Part shown: in pieces, positions 32,701 through 48,000 of the stretch
Position numbering within the stretch: position 1 is the first letter of the stretch
Layout: every line of letters starts with the position of its first letter
Source of the DNA: Mytilisepta virgata
Taxonomy: Eukaryota; Mollusca; Bivalvia; Mytilida; Mytilidae
Direction: 5' to 3'
Length of the DNA: 64,000 bases
Assembly: GCA_028015205.1 (NCBI GenBank)
Contig: CM051519.1
Coordinates: 86,635,539-86,699,538 of the forward strand
Position numbers and translations under genes: made by a program
Notes under the pieces: model-generated
The model's input: the letters and a program-made list of their open reading frames with translations, nothing else
What the model was told of the DNA's origin: nothing
The model's database searches: none

Positions 32701-34146
32701 TACTGGTGTAATTTAAATGACCAACTTGATATAGCTTTACTACAACATAGGTTGAAAAAATTGTTCATGGTTTGCTTTTGTCTGGTCATCAACTAATCAA
32801 AAGTCCCTATGAATTGTCTAAAAATTCTATTGTATATACTAATATGTCTTGCCTGAAAAGGGTCTTGGTATTCTTTTCAGTTTGTATGGCAAGGTAAACC
32901 AAATTGGTCATTTAAATTTCACCTGTAATCTAATCAGATTGCTAATCTATTTTTACAACAGGTATTGTAAGATCGATAAGGTAGAAGACAATTCACAGTA
33001 AAATTTTGCAAGCTTTTTTAACCTGTACATGTATTTTTTTGACTTCCAAATAGTTTGAGTGAAAAGTGTATCTGTATGTGTGCTGTTTTTTTTTTTTTTT
33101 TGCAATAACAAATTCTATCATATTCAATTCATTTCTATGTTTATGTTATTATGACAAAATAAAACCTTGTAAAAGAGTAGGATCTTTTGACAGGAAACAA
33201 TGTTATTTTTTTCTAATCCCGCTGAAAGTTAAATATGAGATATCATGCTGATGTATTAGAATTTATTAAGTGCTTCATCTGGAACAAAAAAAATGTGATC
33301 TGAATTAGTAAAACTGTGGATTCATTAATTTTCACTACAAACATAATTTATTTTGGAATAAATGTAGAAAATTTAATTGTAGTATAGTAATACTGCAAAA
33401 CAGAATTTGAACCAATATAAATTTTGCCAATATTTCCCTTATACTTTAATAAACATTGTTAAGAACAGTATATACGAATTCCAGAATATGCCAATTATTT
33501 TACAATGACCAGTTTGCGAAAAATCTTCTGTCATGGATTTATACGGTTTTACAGTAGAATGTAATAGATCTTAAAAAATATAAATATATCCAAGAATTTT
33601 TTCTCTATCTTAGCCATTATGTAATTTCATACAAATGGAAGCATGCTCATACTTATTAATCAATGAGTCCACAGTATGAGTTACATCAGTACAATATACT
33701 AACTTGAATTATACCTAAATAATAACATTACATTACAGACTTATTTACAAAGTCATGAATCAATAGATCAATAGTTTTGATATGTTTTAGTAGTTCTCAC
33801 AATTTTGCCAGGGGCTATTGAGGGTTGTGAAATTATTTATGTGTGAAATTTAATAAACAAGATCTTTGGTTTTATGATCAACAAAATACTTTTTCTCAAA
33901 TAGATTATATACATAATCATGTAAGTTTTGTATCAATTATCTTAGGTATGCCATTCGAAGAGAAAAAACTAGATGGAACTTTATACACAAAGTTATACTT
34001 CTCCCCCCCCCCCCCCTTCCTGTTTGTCTATCCCCTAATTAAAACATTAGTGATCAATCTGAAAATATGAGGTGGGCAAGTTCTTATATATATGGCGAGT
34101 CTAGATATTGCAGTTGCTGAAAAATGGACTGTAAAAGAAAAAAATT
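29797..34146. other. Non-coding; possible far 3' flank of APPL
   Basis: Very AT-rich with no convincing coding region. 32.2-32.5 kb contains degraded copies of the GAGGTCAAGG-type repeat also seen at 34 kb. Confidence 0.4.
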
Positions 34147-35135
34147 GACAAAGTCACTGAACCATGAAATTGAGGTCAAGGGCACATGAAAGGTGTCAGA
34201 CTGGCATGTACCCATACAGATCTTGCTATAAGCCATGTATGATGAGTCTATTCATTGTAGTTGCTGTAAAATAGACTTTAAAGAAAAAAATTGACAAAGT
34301 CACTGAACCATGAAATTGAGGTCAAGGACACATGACAGGTGTCAGACTGGCATGTACCCATATAGATCTAGCTATAGACCATATCTGATGAATCTAGTCA
34401 TTGCACTTGCTGAAATATAAACTTTTGAGGAAAAAATTGACAAAGTCACTGAACCATGAAATTGAGGTCAAGGGCACATGAAAGGTGTCAGACTGGCATG
34501 TACCCATACAGATCTTGCTATAAGCCATGTATGATGAGTCTATTCATTGTAGTTGCAGAAAAATGGACTTTAGAAGAAAAAATTGACAAAGTCACTGAGC
34601 TGTGAAATTGAGGTCAAGGACACATGACAGGTGTCAGACTCCCATGTACCCATATAGATCTTACTATATACCAAATATGATGACTCTAAACATTACAGTT
34701 ACTAAGAAAGGGACTTGAATGTAAAACTATGTCGCAGATTTTCGAAGTTCACTGAACCGTGCAATTGAGGTCAAGGACAAATGACAGGTGTCAGACTGGC
34801 ATGTACCCATATAGATCTCACTGTAGACCAAATATAATAACTCTAGGTATTATAGTTTCTGAGAAAAGGATTTGAATGTAAAACTATGTCGCAATGTTTA
34901 TGTGGGTATTGAACCATGAAAAAAAGGTCAAGGTCATCTAAAAATGTGCTGCTGAAAAGGTCATCACTTCATGCACCTGTGGACCAAAGATGAACATTGT
35001 AAGTATTATACTTTAAAAGTTATTAAGGTTTTACAAAAAGTTAACGCCGTCGCCGTCGCCGTCGCCTTCGCCGTCGCCGCCGGATTGCTATACCTATGTC
35101 TCGCTTCCAGCGACTTTCGTCGCAGGCGAGACAAA
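34147..35135. repeat. Bivalve-type repeat with six units and a terminal hairpin
   Basis: Six degenerate units of about 150 bp carry TCACTGAACCATGAAATTGA and GTGTCAGACTGGCATGTACC. The array ends in GCCGTC hexamers (35045-35080) and a stem-loop TGTCTCGC...GCGAGACA (35097-35133) followed by an A run. Confidence 0.8.
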
Positions 35136-35579
35136 AAATGTTTTTCGTCCAGAAAACCCTTAAACACATCAACTATGTGCTACATGGAAAATCAATAGAT
35201 CATCAGGTTACACGATCAGTGGGCGGAGCATATACATTAAGAGTGAGGGTCAAACACGCGGTCAGTGGGCGGAGTAAACATGTGAATTTTGCGAAGTGAA
35301 ATCTAGGACATTTGTGTGTTTAACGTTTAATTAATTATATACTCAATACGGTTAGCATAACCACACAAAAATGTTATCATGCTTTGACCCAACTAGCATG
35401 ATTATTTAGACAGAGTAGAAAATTGTTTTCTAAACAAAACAGGAGTGGACACACTAAATGTCTAACCTGAGTACGAACATGGACACAGAATAAAGATCAT
35501 CTGATACATTACATTACAAGTCAAAGAAAAATACGTCGGGAAACATTAGTCTAAAAAATTTCATGCATGTCATTCAAGC

Positions 35580-35755
35580 CTACAACTGTGTCCAAGGTCA
35601 GCTGACAGGTCTCAGACTGGTATGTACCCATCAAAACATATCTATAGACCAAAAATGGTCATTCAGGCATGAAATTGAGGACAAGGTCCAAAGCCAGGTG
35701 CCTGAAAGTAATGCCTACATCTCGTTTTCGTGACATTTCGTCGCAGGCAACAACA
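35580..35755. repeat. Diverged partial copy of the same repeat
   Basis: GTCTCAGACTGGTATGTACC, then ATCTCGTTTTCGTGACATTT and CGTCGCAGGC near the end. Confidence 0.65.
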
Positions 35756-36631
35756 AAATCAATAATAAGAAGACAATAGAAAACTTCTAAAAATAATTAT
35801 ATAACTACAGTTCTGTATATTATTTTGGAAAAGCAATGTTTATGCAAATAAATAAAGTTTTTTAGAACAGTGCAAAAATTGTAAGCTTTGGGGAAGAAAT
35901 ATACATGTAAGTAGCAATATAAGACGCTTGTGGTATCTTATAATTCTGAAATCCAGACACAATTTCTACTTCATTTAAATATTACACATGTTATATATAT
36001 TGGAAATAAATTACAGATGTAATTCCTTCAAAGATACTTTTACTCATACAAACCTACAAATATACATGTATCAGGGGAAAATAAAATTCCAAAATTTTTA
36101 ACTCTTGCAAATATAGATTCACAACTAAAATCTCAAAGGGGCAAATATTTATCACCTGATTTTAAGTTCCATCAAATTCCAACAAAGTTTGGCTTCAAAC
36201 TTACTTTTTTCCAATTTTTAGTGAACCTGGTCCAGGGTCTCAGCCAACAGACATAATTTTGAAAGGGTCTGCCAAAGGATCATTTCACTAAAGTTTGGTC
36301 CCAATTAATCTAACAGTTTTAGGAGAAGAATTTAAAACATAATTTTTGCTGACATCTCTATTTTGAGTAAAATATATTGTGATATATTTTTGAAAAGGGG
36401 ATCATCTAAGGACCATTCAACCAAAAGAATCTCTATATTTTTGGCTTATTTTTTTTAATTTTTAGTGATGGCAGTAATACTGTCAAAGGGGTTCCAATTT
36501 TCTGGTTTTCATAGATGAAGTGAAAATACATTGCAATTAATACTTATTTCATAATTTTTCATAACAATAAAATTTAACACCCTTGAATTTTCACTAAACC
36601 AGGAAAATGGTACTCACAAAATAAATGTGCT

Positions 36632-36667
36632 CATATCAAATAACAGAAACGTCTTCTGTTATTTGAT
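36632..36667. repeat. Perfect short hairpin
   Basis: ATCAAATAACAGAA and its complement are separated by five bases. Confidence 0.7.
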
Positions 36668-38745
36668 GTCCAGATTCCATGAATTTTAAAATCCAAAGTC
36701 CAATCTGAGGGTTTAAGTTTATTATACCGTTAAAAAAAAAGGCAACAAGAGGAGAAAAAGTGTGCAACATCAAAATCCAAAGACAAGATAAATGTACAAG
36801 AACAGTAACAAAGATTACAATAGAATAATAAACAAAGAGCAAACCAAAGAGAATTAGAACGAGACACTCCTGGGATAAACCATGGATGATATCACATGGA
36901 GGGATAATCAATGATATCAAGTCACCTGGAAGGATAATCATGTACAACTCTTTCAGAGTTTTCAAACATGAAATATAATATGCTAATGTACATAACACTG
37001 TGTGTAATAGATGTTTCAACCATGTTTCATGATTTTATTTGTTTCATTTTCAAACATGTATTCCAAATAAATTAAAGAAAATCATGAAAAAAGATATGTT
37101 CTTTTGGTATGTTTGTTTATGCATTTGAACTGACTATAGATTAAATATGGATCTTGAATGGTATAGAGTATATAGAGTGTTCATTTTTGAAAGCATGATT
37201 TTCACTTTGTATCAAATTTCAAATTGTCAATAAAAATGTTTGTCTTTCTAACCCTTAAACACTAAATATTTATTTTTACCTGTAACCAAATATGATTAAC
37301 TATGAGATGTTAAGAATTTCCTTTATTCATAAAATACCAAGTCAAAGCAACTGTGATATTCAGTGTAATTAAACTGAGAGAATTTGCTGTCTTGGATAAT
37401 GAGATGAAGTTTGATGTAATTAAATAAGTGTGTAACCTTTAATATCTATCTAATTAGTAGATAAAAATAAATAATATATTTGATGACTAGAATCACACAA
37501 ATTCATAATTATTTTATATGCAATTAAAAAAACATCTTTATAAACTACACTCTAGCCAAAAAAACAAAATAAAATGATATTAACTTCTTATGCCCTCTCT
37601 CATCATTATTTATCTAAAGAAAACGTTCTGATCACAGAAAATTTCATTAAAAGGTAATCTGAGTATTATAGTGCTGCAAAACTCAAGGTGCTTCGTTATA
37701 ATGCCCAGATTGCAACAATTTAAAAATATTTTGTCTCCATTAGAGAATTCAGAAAATAAGAATTTTGGCCGACATAATTTATGATAGGGAAAGAAACCTG
37801 GAACTACAATATTATCTTTTGTATAACATAAAACACAAACAGACTTGATCGAACAGAACTGTAAAGGTGAATTTTTCAAAAATTGGGATATTAATTTGTG
37901 ATCAGCAAAAATATCATGAAAAAAAACTGATATCACACATTTCTCAGAAAATTTTGCACACTATTTATTTATTTTCATAATCCTTTCCAAAGTCAACAAC
38001 TCTATAAGGTCTTTAGATAAAAAGCAATAACTATAAGGAAAAATAATGCCTCAACCATTTTTGCTGCACTTCAAATATTCTACAACAACGTAAATTAATA
38101 AATAACAAAAAAAAAGCACTAAAATGATGCCATAATTTCAACATTCAATGTAATATAACATTAATCAACAAATATTGATAACAAATAGTACCAGTACACA
38201 TTTTAAGACAAACATGAATATGGACTGGTATAGAATAAATGGTCAATAACCATGATAACAGAAAATTAGGGATATAATGGCACAGCTTAGAGAACATGAA
38301 AGAAAAAGAGTGTGTCAGAGACAATTTAAAATTTGTGTTACATATATTTTATGGGTAATATATTTGAATGCTTTACTTCGTTTGTTGTAAATTTCAAAAT
38401 GGACCTAGATGGATACTATATAAAGTAAAATTAGAAAATAAAATCTCTGAAAAGGACTACAGCATATTTTCAAAATATGTCTGTTAATAATGAAATATGA
38501 CTTATTCAGGATAATCCTATTTAAAACAGCAAATGAATCTGCACATTTGAGGATTTGTCAGCTATTAAAAAAAGTGCCTTATTCTGAATTGTCAAGGTTT
38601 TTTCTCAGAAATACACTCACACTTCTCTTACAAAAGCTTGAAACCCAATGAAATAACGCTAAAATATTACTGACTACCATCCACAAAAATAAGCTATTTC
38701 ATACACCACTTTCAACCCAGCAAAAAAAGAAACAAATATAAAACT
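36668..38745 (-). other. Probable APPL 3' untranslated region and flank
   Basis: No coding sequence. On the minus strand AATAAA words lie about 780 bp past the stop codon (near 37970), a possible polyadenylation signal. Confidence 0.35.
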
Positions 38746-39018
38746 CTATGCTTCCGAGTCGTCTATCCCATCTTCCTCCTTTGCGACATCAAGTTCTTTT
38801 ACTTTTTGTGACATTTCTGAATCTATATAATTTGTATCTTCAATGATTTCATCATCTTCTTCTGTAGCCGTCAGCACCAAATATTTTCCATCAGGAGATA
38901 AGGGTAATTTATTCAGTTCATCATCTGAGTCAGCATCTTCAAGATTTTGTATATTTTGCAATAAGATATTCTTCTCTTTAGCTTTTACCTTCTGGATTTT
39001 TTCCACCGCTTTTCTTTC
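38746..39018 (-). CDS. APPL1: APPL last exon (PTB end helix and acidic tail)
   Basis: Acceptor TTTTAG|GAAAG. Reads ERKAVEKIQKVKAKEKN..., then an acidic tail, TAG stop. Confidence 0.9.
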   Translation of the reverse strand, partial: ERKAVEKIQKVKAKEKNILLQNIQNLEDADSDDELNKLPLSPDGKYLVLTATEEDDEIIEDTNYIDSEMSQKVKELDVAKEEDGIDDSEA

Positions 39019-42000
39019 CTAAAAGAGGACATAAATTAAAGGTAAAATTGTTATCTCCCTTTAAAATGAAACAAAAAGTCACCTAACCAAGTAACTATAA
39101 ATGCATTACATAATTAACTTTTCTAACATAAATACTTATAAACACAACATCAATTTATGTTCATGCTTATCCATTAGGGTAAAAGCAAAGCAAAAAATAT
39201 GTGATCTTAATCATGCTTAATTGTTAAAATTCTCAAGTATACTGAACAGTATTCTGTTGTATGTGTAGGATTAGATATTAATGTGATCCTCTGATTACAT
39301 GATTTCTTCCCAAAAAGCTAGTTCAATGAAGCATACCCCATATCCTTATTTTTATTTGGTGCAAAAAATCTATATAGTGATATATATTTATGTAATTCTG
39401 TTAAAAATAATATACAAGATATCAGAATAATAATTACAGTACTTAGTATTATCAGAGAATGGTAAGTTATTTTTTTTCTGATTTACATGTACTAAGGACC
39501 AAAAAAGATTTTCTACATACATAAAAATATAAAATGTAAAATTATAAACTTATTCAAGTTTCATATTTTAATTTTCTAATTTCACTAAATCTGTTCTTTC
39601 TGATTTTATTAAAATGAACAAATGTCAGTCTCTGAAACACTAAATTACAAACTAGTCTTAATAAATACTATTATCAATCGGCTAAATTAAAGATAGGATA
39701 TGTCAGAAGTTAAGTCAATTACAATAGATAGAAGCAAAAGTTAATAAATGCAAATACTGCAAATTGTTATGTAATATGAACTCTTTGTGCAAAAAAAAAA
39801 ATTATATGCAAGTAGAATACTGTGATGTGATCATCACCAAGGGCCCCGCAGCATGTATATTATTGTAGAGAACAGAAACATATTTCAAATAACTGCTAGG
39901 GCATGGTTAATATACAACTTCCGCATAAACTTGGTTAAAATGGATAAAAAATGTATAATCTAGAGCACTAACAAGAAGTTGATAGGGAAAAACTACGTCA
40001 AGCGTAGTTATTCAAGGTATCATCAATATACATCTTCCATATTAAGTTGTAGAATTGAGAGCACTAACAAGAAGTTGATAGGGAAAAATTAAGTCAAGGG
40101 CAGTAACTCCCACAAAAATTCGATAGTACTCATTTTCAAACCTGATCAAGGTATTGCCCATATACACTTTCCATATAAATTTGGTTGAAATCGGTTAAGA
40201 AATGTAGAATTGAGAGCTCCAACAAGAATTTGATAGGGAAAACCAAGTCAAGGGCAGTTACTCCCACAAAAATTATCCGATAGTGCTCGTTTTAAAATTT
40301 GATCAAGGTATTGCCCATATATACCTTCCATATGAATTTGGGTGAAATCTGTTAAGAAATGTAGAATTGAGAGTGCTAACAACAATTGTTGACGAACAGA
40401 CAGACACAGTGAAAACTGATGCAGGGCCCTAATGAATATATGATAAAATTTTGTTGGTAAAAGAAGCCATGATGGATAAATTTTTGCAAAAAGAAGTACC
40501 CCAGTATACTTCATGTAAGTTGGCTGTACAATGCTTGGTATTCTTGAAATACATCCTCCTATTACAGTTTAAACTAGAACTGTCCTGAAAGTGACTAATA
40601 CCCCCCCCCCCCCCCCCCCCCCCACCCTGCAGCAACATGCGTGTTTTCAAGCCTACACAAAGTTCAAATCATCATATTTTTCAAAGCACTTCGTTTGCGG
40701 GGGGTTTAATGAACTGAGAAACTAATTCTGTAGAGACAACAATAAACGATTTTAATACATCTGTTTTAAATCTGAAAGATTAAAATAAGCGATGTTATTC
40801 AACCTTAATCCATCATACTGAACATATTCTTATACTAGATTCTGTATTCATGCTTATACCCTTGTTTCGAATTGCTTGCCACTAGAAAAAACTCTACACT
40901 TACATCTGCCTTTACCATGTAATTCACCAGCAATATCGGAGTTTTGTGAACAGTTGTCTTCCAAAAATAAAAATTAAAGTGGAAAATGTCTCACCTACCT
41001 CCTGTTTAGTTGAATTGAGGTCAAGGTGTCGTGACATACTCTTACTGATTCCACACATGAAAGCTTAACATTAAACTGATGCCTAACAAAGGCATAAATC
41101 GTATTTAAGGATTGACTGTAATTTTGTTTTCAGTCTATTTGAAATAACCTCAATCACGTGATGCTGGTTATTTGAAAGTGTGCCCTCTGTGCATTGAGGT
41201 TATTGCAAATAGACTGAAAACAAAATTACTTATAATTACTTATAATTCCAACAGTTGTTTTGATGTCTAAAACGTCAGGATTCCCATAAATGACATCATA
41301 GTAGAACGGAAAATTTAGTCTATGGTATGATGGACGAAAAAATTTGACCAATCAAATGACGCATTACATCAAATATTAAAATATTGACTAATATGTAAAT
41401 GCTTTTAAGTGGCAGACATGATTTGAAACAATAATATTGCCTAAACACATTATTTTAACTTGCAAATCTTTAGCATGCATATCATGCAACTGTGATATCC
41501 GCTAGCAGATTGAGCTCAATTTTCTAAAGTAACAACCATGCAATGACTCCAGCTTTTATTTCTATATCTGGGACCACAATACATATACAGCTATTATTAA
41601 TTTTAGTACATAAATCATAAGGGCAATATAATCTTGGATATATATTCAGTACATAGACATGTAAAGCACAGAGATTACAATGTATTATTACTCACACCTG
41701 GTAAAGTGGGGTCGTTAGAAGGCTGCAAAAACAGTTTCTACTATAATAACAGTAGACTTCATGTAATTTTATATTTTAAATATAATTCATCGTACCTTGC
41801 AATTGTACAAGCTGAAAAGCTGCACAGAATCCTATGTTTTAGAAATGCAATGTTTATTGCAAAATCCACCTGTAACTATACATCCAAATGAAACTTCGAC
41901 CAAATAATCTGATAATTGCAGGTACAAAGTACCAAATCAATACAATCTTCAGCATATCACTATCATACATCCAATTCCACATAATCCTAGTATTATAATA

Positions 42001-45000
42001 TATATCTTGTCTGCTAAATTCATGCTCATGTTTTCAAGTTTTGGCAAATAATTTATATTTTTTCATAATTAACACTGAAAGCTGGAATATAATAGGTTGA
42101 ATGGTATTGAAAAATATGCACTATACTGAGTATTGAGACCAAACTAAAAGTTAGACGAGTTTGGAAAGGATTCCATGAAGGATGAATAGCTCAAGTTTGG
42201 TTAACCATGGCTAATTGGTACAACATTCACAAATCAACATCTACAATGTAGTTCATATACTGTATAAGTGGTTATTTTAGGAAGAGGGAATTTCCCAGTT
42301 TTTCTAGTAATCAACTATAGTGGTCAAATATTATTTTAAGATAAAAACATTGACTATTGAATAGGTGTTTTTACAACATATTAATTAAGAATAAAGTAAT
42401 AAATAATTTTAATTCAAACTTTCTTGATTTTTCAAACAGCGAGATAAACAAAGATTCTTTATTAAGAGTGCCAGAAAAATTGTGGAATGGAATTCATTTT
42501 TAGATTTGGAATAAAAACCATAATACAATTTTCAGTCTAGTCTGCAACAAAATCAAAATTAAATACACATGAAAAAAAACAATATTTTCTTTAACAACTA
42601 GGTGTAAACATAAATATTTAATTAACAATTAGGTTAGTTTTCAAGCATGCTTTATTTTTGTGTTATGATGACCTTTGACCATAATATTTTACATACCATA
42701 TTATGAGTGATTTGTATCAGAACCATTCTAAAATGCATTTAAGACATAATTTGACATGCAGTCAAAGTATCACAGAATAAAAGATTTAATGAAAATCTTG
42801 TTATCACCATTTGTAACAATTCACAGCATTCCAGCATCCAAAAAAAAAAAAAAACAAAAGATGACATAACTTAAACATTTTGGATGAAGTAAAACAATTT
42901 CTATGGGCTTGTTCATACTACAAAAATTATTCAGATTTGGATGAAGTAAAACAATTTCTATGGAAATGTTCATACCACAAAAATTATTCTGATTAATTCA
43001 GGTTAATGTAAGTTAACACACATGGGTTATGGAAGTTGATAAACATTTCTAGGACAGGGCTACCTAGTGATCACTTCTGTCAACTTTGGTTTTCAAATCA
43101 TCCCAAAGATTTCATACGAGAAATTTAAACTTCCAAGATGGATGGCCCAGCCAAGTATAAAATAAAGACAATACATGGTAGTTAACCAGGATATTCAGTC
43201 CAGGTGCACTGAAAAACAGTGCAGGAAAATGCAGTTACAAATCTATGCACTCCTAATACAAGGAAATTGCTGTTGTAGTTCTCTACAATCAAAAATAATA
43301 ATTTCACTGCACAAGCAAAAAAAAACTTGCCAAAAGTAATACAAGCAAAGTTCATGTTTTTGTTTTATGTACCTACCATTAAAGCTTGAAAGGCAAGTTT
43401 TGTTGCTGTCTGTATGGCACCGCATATCTGAAAACATTTATATAGTTATTAAAATTATGAACATTAAGAAATAATAAACTGTTGACACAGAGATATGTCT
43501 CACCTACCGGCAGAAAATTCGAAAAAAGAAATCTGATAGGCAGCAACATTGCTTAATTGAAAGTTGGTGGACCAGGGCCTCGAAATGGTTGTCAAACTGA
43601 GATGTACTGATAGTAATGCAACTATATACAAAATATCATTGATCTATCACAAGTAGTTCCTATCAAACTAGATTAAGCAGAAAACTTAACACTGAAAATT
43701 GCTAATTAATTGAAAGTCACTGGACCAGCAGCTGAAATAAAGAAATATTTTGGACAGCACTCAATCTTACCATTTTCTTAGAAAATAAAATGTACAGTCT
43801 GCAAAGCAAGATATAGGCTAGGGGTTGATTGACAACTTTAAAAATGTTAACTATTTTAAAGTTTATCCAATCTTCATTTTTCAGTAAGTACCTTCACTAC
43901 TTAATTTACAAACATAACAAGAAAAGTTAACCCCCAAAAATACGTGAGAGTATTTATTAAAACTTGAAAGTTAAAAATAATATCACTTAGTCCCAGTATA
44001 TGCCTCACCTCCTCAGCCGATACATTACATTCAAACACATGACAAGCAAATGATGGATTTGGTAAACCTGTCTGTCGATTTCGTGTTATAAAACCAAACA
44101 ACCTGAAACATATGTATTTGTTAATGAAATCAATAAGTAAATGTATAAAAGTTTTTTATGCAAACTCTTCTCTAATCTTTGTTGAGTTGCATTAAAAGCA
44201 AAGGTGATTTCTGTATTAATTGAACAATCATCTAGAACAGTTTAGCATATCAAATACTATCTTATTTGAAGCTTACTAGTTGAAGTTCTACATTTTGTAC
44301 ATACTATTCTCCATTTTTGATCCATGTGAGTTGTCACCCATTTACAGGCTTATCTGCTCTATGAAGAAAGTGTTTTCGATAGACATCAATTGACAAATTA
44401 TCATTTTTCTGCAACTATAAATGTCCTCCTGTTGTTTGAGAAAGATCTTCCCTTTATGTAATTTTATATTTTAAATATAATTCATATAAAATATTTTCAG
44501 AAAAAATTATAAGAACTTTTTGCCCCTTAGTTTAGATACAGGACACCTCCTCTAAGGAAAGATAACTCGTGCATATGGAAAACAACTCAAATATTTGCAA
44601 AAGGGGAATATAGTTAATAGGATTATATATTTGTGATTAGTATCAAGGGTATTGAAATTTGCTCATTTATCTTTAGCATCTAACAACAAACCTTTTATTT
44701 TCATTATGTGCTGCCCAGAATGATATGTCTGCTAATGCGAAAACTGTTCGTACTATGTTTGTTGATGGATCTATCAACCTGTATTAAAAAACAATAATAC
44801 GTAACCACATGGTAACATCTTACAATCATAATATGCATTCTCCTCCTCCCTTTCAACCTTCTGTAATCATTCAGAAATTTACTTTTTTGTTATTTTATGC
44901 TGTTATCAATGTGCACTATTTAACATTAACCAAAAGCATCGATCTGCCACAGATTATGACAGAATCAGTTCTATATGTTTAATTTGGTGCAAAAACCTCC

Positions 45001-48000
45001 AACCTAGATTTTATCATTTTGTCATTTGATTTTTTTCATTGGTTAAAATAAATTTGTGATTTGTTTTTTTCAAATGATTAAAAAGCTGTATTCAATATGG
45101 CCTGATGGAAAGTTTATATCTATTTTACCTCATATTCTGACTTGACACTACTAATCTGGACTCCGTCATTCTAAACACATTATGTATTGCCCTAGCTGCC
45201 ATAATCTGTCTCATTGTTTCATGTACAAGTGGTTCTCCTATAATGTAACACAACTTTTATATACAATTTTAGTACAGAATAATACTGTGGATTCATTATA
45301 TTCCACTGAACACAATTAACTACTTTCCTACTTTTTAAATTTACATTTGTATTTCATATAGTTTCTGTGTTCTGAAACAGTTCATTATACGTTTTTCTTT
45401 AGATATACATGTATCCTTGTCGCGTTTGTTTGTTGTGGTCCATTCTCCTGACTTTGTCTTTTCCTCGGACTTTGAATTTGTGGAATATTCTCATTGTTTG
45501 GTCACTTCGGTATTCTTTTTCTGACATTTATAATATAAAACTGGTATGGAATCACTTCAAGTTGTTAACCTCTTGTCAATTTCTTAATAAATCATATTCA
45601 ATTATATCTAACTAAAAGATGTCAAACTGACCTCTATCTGCCTTTACTTCCATGGAACCTAAAAATCTGACAGTAAAACTTTCTACAAAATGTGCGTCTT
45701 CTATTGCTGAATCTAGTGTGTCTAAAACATCACCTGTAGACTGGTCAAAAGGATTTATTCTCCTGAAAAATACATATAAATTATAGTCTCTTTTTCTTTA
45801 AAAATGAACTCAAGTTGAAAATATTGAAAAATAGAAATTGACAAAGAACAACATTCAAAGATAATTATATTACATCACATAATCCATGCAATTATTCCTT
45901 TCACATGCTTTAGTCAATACAATGTACAATAATTATTACACCTATTATAAAATAACACATAAACACAACTGTTACAATATATATACATATATAAATTAAA
46001 AGAATTGTTTACGTTATATTATTTGCCCTCTGCCTGACTCTCAAAATTTGTTCCTTTCATTACCAGTAAGTAACAAATGGCAGAATTTGTTTATGCGTAT
46101 GTTTTAAGACACTGAAATGACAGTAAGTTTTGCCATACCTCTTAACCTTTTGAAACCTCTTTCGGGAAGATCTCCCATGATTTGGAAGATATTTTGTGTA
46201 AATGAATTATTGATATCTAAATTAGGAAAAAAAATTCAAAAGGATGGTTGTTACAACTTTTATTATCACATATAAGGTTCTACTTTTGGACAGAATGCTG
46301 ATATGGGAGTACAGCATCCTTTTCTGCCTTCAACATATGATCTGAAGGGTCAAAGTCATAACAATGCTGATCCTGGTTCTGCTTTGAACTCATCAAACAA
46401 CAAATTGTATCATTGTTCAGTTCAGACCTCCACTCTGGATTTTTCTCAGTATAGAGAAGATCCATTCAGGATCAGCATTACTTATAGGTACTATACAACA
46501 TGCTTTAGTTAATATGGAAAGAATTCAAAGCAATTGTTATCAGTGAAGGGGTCCTTGATATCAGCCATCCTCCCACAAAATGTGTCTACTCCGAGGTCTG
46601 TAGTTTGTAAAACAATAATCATGTCCTTTTCATTGAAGTAAAGCAGGTATTTATTCAAACATTTTGATAACAGATCTTCGTAAACAAAAACAAAAATGGC
46701 ATTTGAAAATTGAACAGAGATGTTGTGGGGGAATAATGGGTTAGAGGGAGATATTCATCTCCAGCAGGACTTTTCTGTTGCGAGAGAAAGGTTGAGATTT
46801 GGGAGTCTCCCACACGATGCAGGAGGGTTAACAGTTATGGCATTGCTGTAAAATTTTTGCTGATTTTCAAATAAACTAGAAAATGTGTATAAAAGACACG
46901 GATGCCCCGCTCTAAAAACAGCCCAAGTGTTGCTGAACTACGTTTTTCTATACAAGAGAACTGTAGCGGTGAAATATTATTTATATATTACTATAGGTTT
47001 CTGAGAAATGAACCTAAACGCAAAACTAAACCAAAGTCACTGAAGCATGAAACGTAGGTCATAGCAACCCAAGTGTTGCTGAACTACACTGTACTATACA
47101 AGAGAACTGAAATGAGAAAAATATCATTGATATATTACTATAGGTTTCTGAGAAATAAACCTAAACACAAAACTTAACCGAATCAGGACGTACGGACGGA
47201 CGGACAATGGAAAATCTATATGCCCCAGCCACATTCGTGCCGGGGCATAAAAACACCAACAAAATCCTCCAATTTGCCCCATTCTTCTTGGTCGGGGTGG
47301 ATAAAAATCTTTGAACTTCACTCAGCCAGGCAGCCTAACATATTAAATTCCTTGCATATCAAAGTACTACATGTACTGGTATTTAGATGAATCATGATAG
47401 TCATCTGATTTTATCAACTATTCGCTTTTTTTGCTGTGCTATATGAATCAATTATAAGTCAATGTATTAAAATTACGAACTAACTTTGGAGGACCTTGAA
47501 GATTTGGTATTTTATCTCCCAATTCATCTACAGGTGGCACAAGATCAAACTGTATTGGTGCATCTGACAAGAATGAATCGTTTGACGTAGGTGTTGGTTT
47601 AGGAGCATGCGGTGATCCTAAACTTGTTGAACTGTTTAGAAAATAAAAACACATTGAAACAATCATAAAATGCACTCTAAAATAAAACATTCAAAATATC
47701 ACAGATAGTAAATGAAAATAATCCTTCCTTTAAATGATTCAGGCACCCAAAATGAATAGAAAATATTGAGGTCACTGAAAAAAAAAATTAGCCTAATTTT
47801 TCTCATCTTGAATTCTTGCAAAGGATTATTTTCACTGGAAAAACTCATGCACAAGTTTTTATTATCAAAACACTTAACAACACTGTAGCATAGTAAAACA
47901 TTGAATTTCTCAGTATCTTTCAATTCAATTTAACCTTTCTCTTTTGGGTGTGTGCTTTTATATAATGGTATCCTGAATAAGTTAACAGAAAATTATGGAA

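Larger units (their letters stand above)
39019..43376 (-). other. APPL intron with repeats
   Basis: Holds a degenerate repeat (39840-40415), a C run, a palindrome and a short duplication listed separately; the rest is AT-rich without features. Confidence 0.7.

Noticed and set aside
36636..37019. 127-codon hydrophobic minus-strand frame
   Set aside because: AT-driven Leu/Ile/Phe composition, no motif, overlaps non-coding flank of APPL.
46280..46512. Open frames on both strands in an APPL intron
   Set aside because: Neither strand shows a known domain or clear splice sites; could be a fragment of an unknown mobile element.
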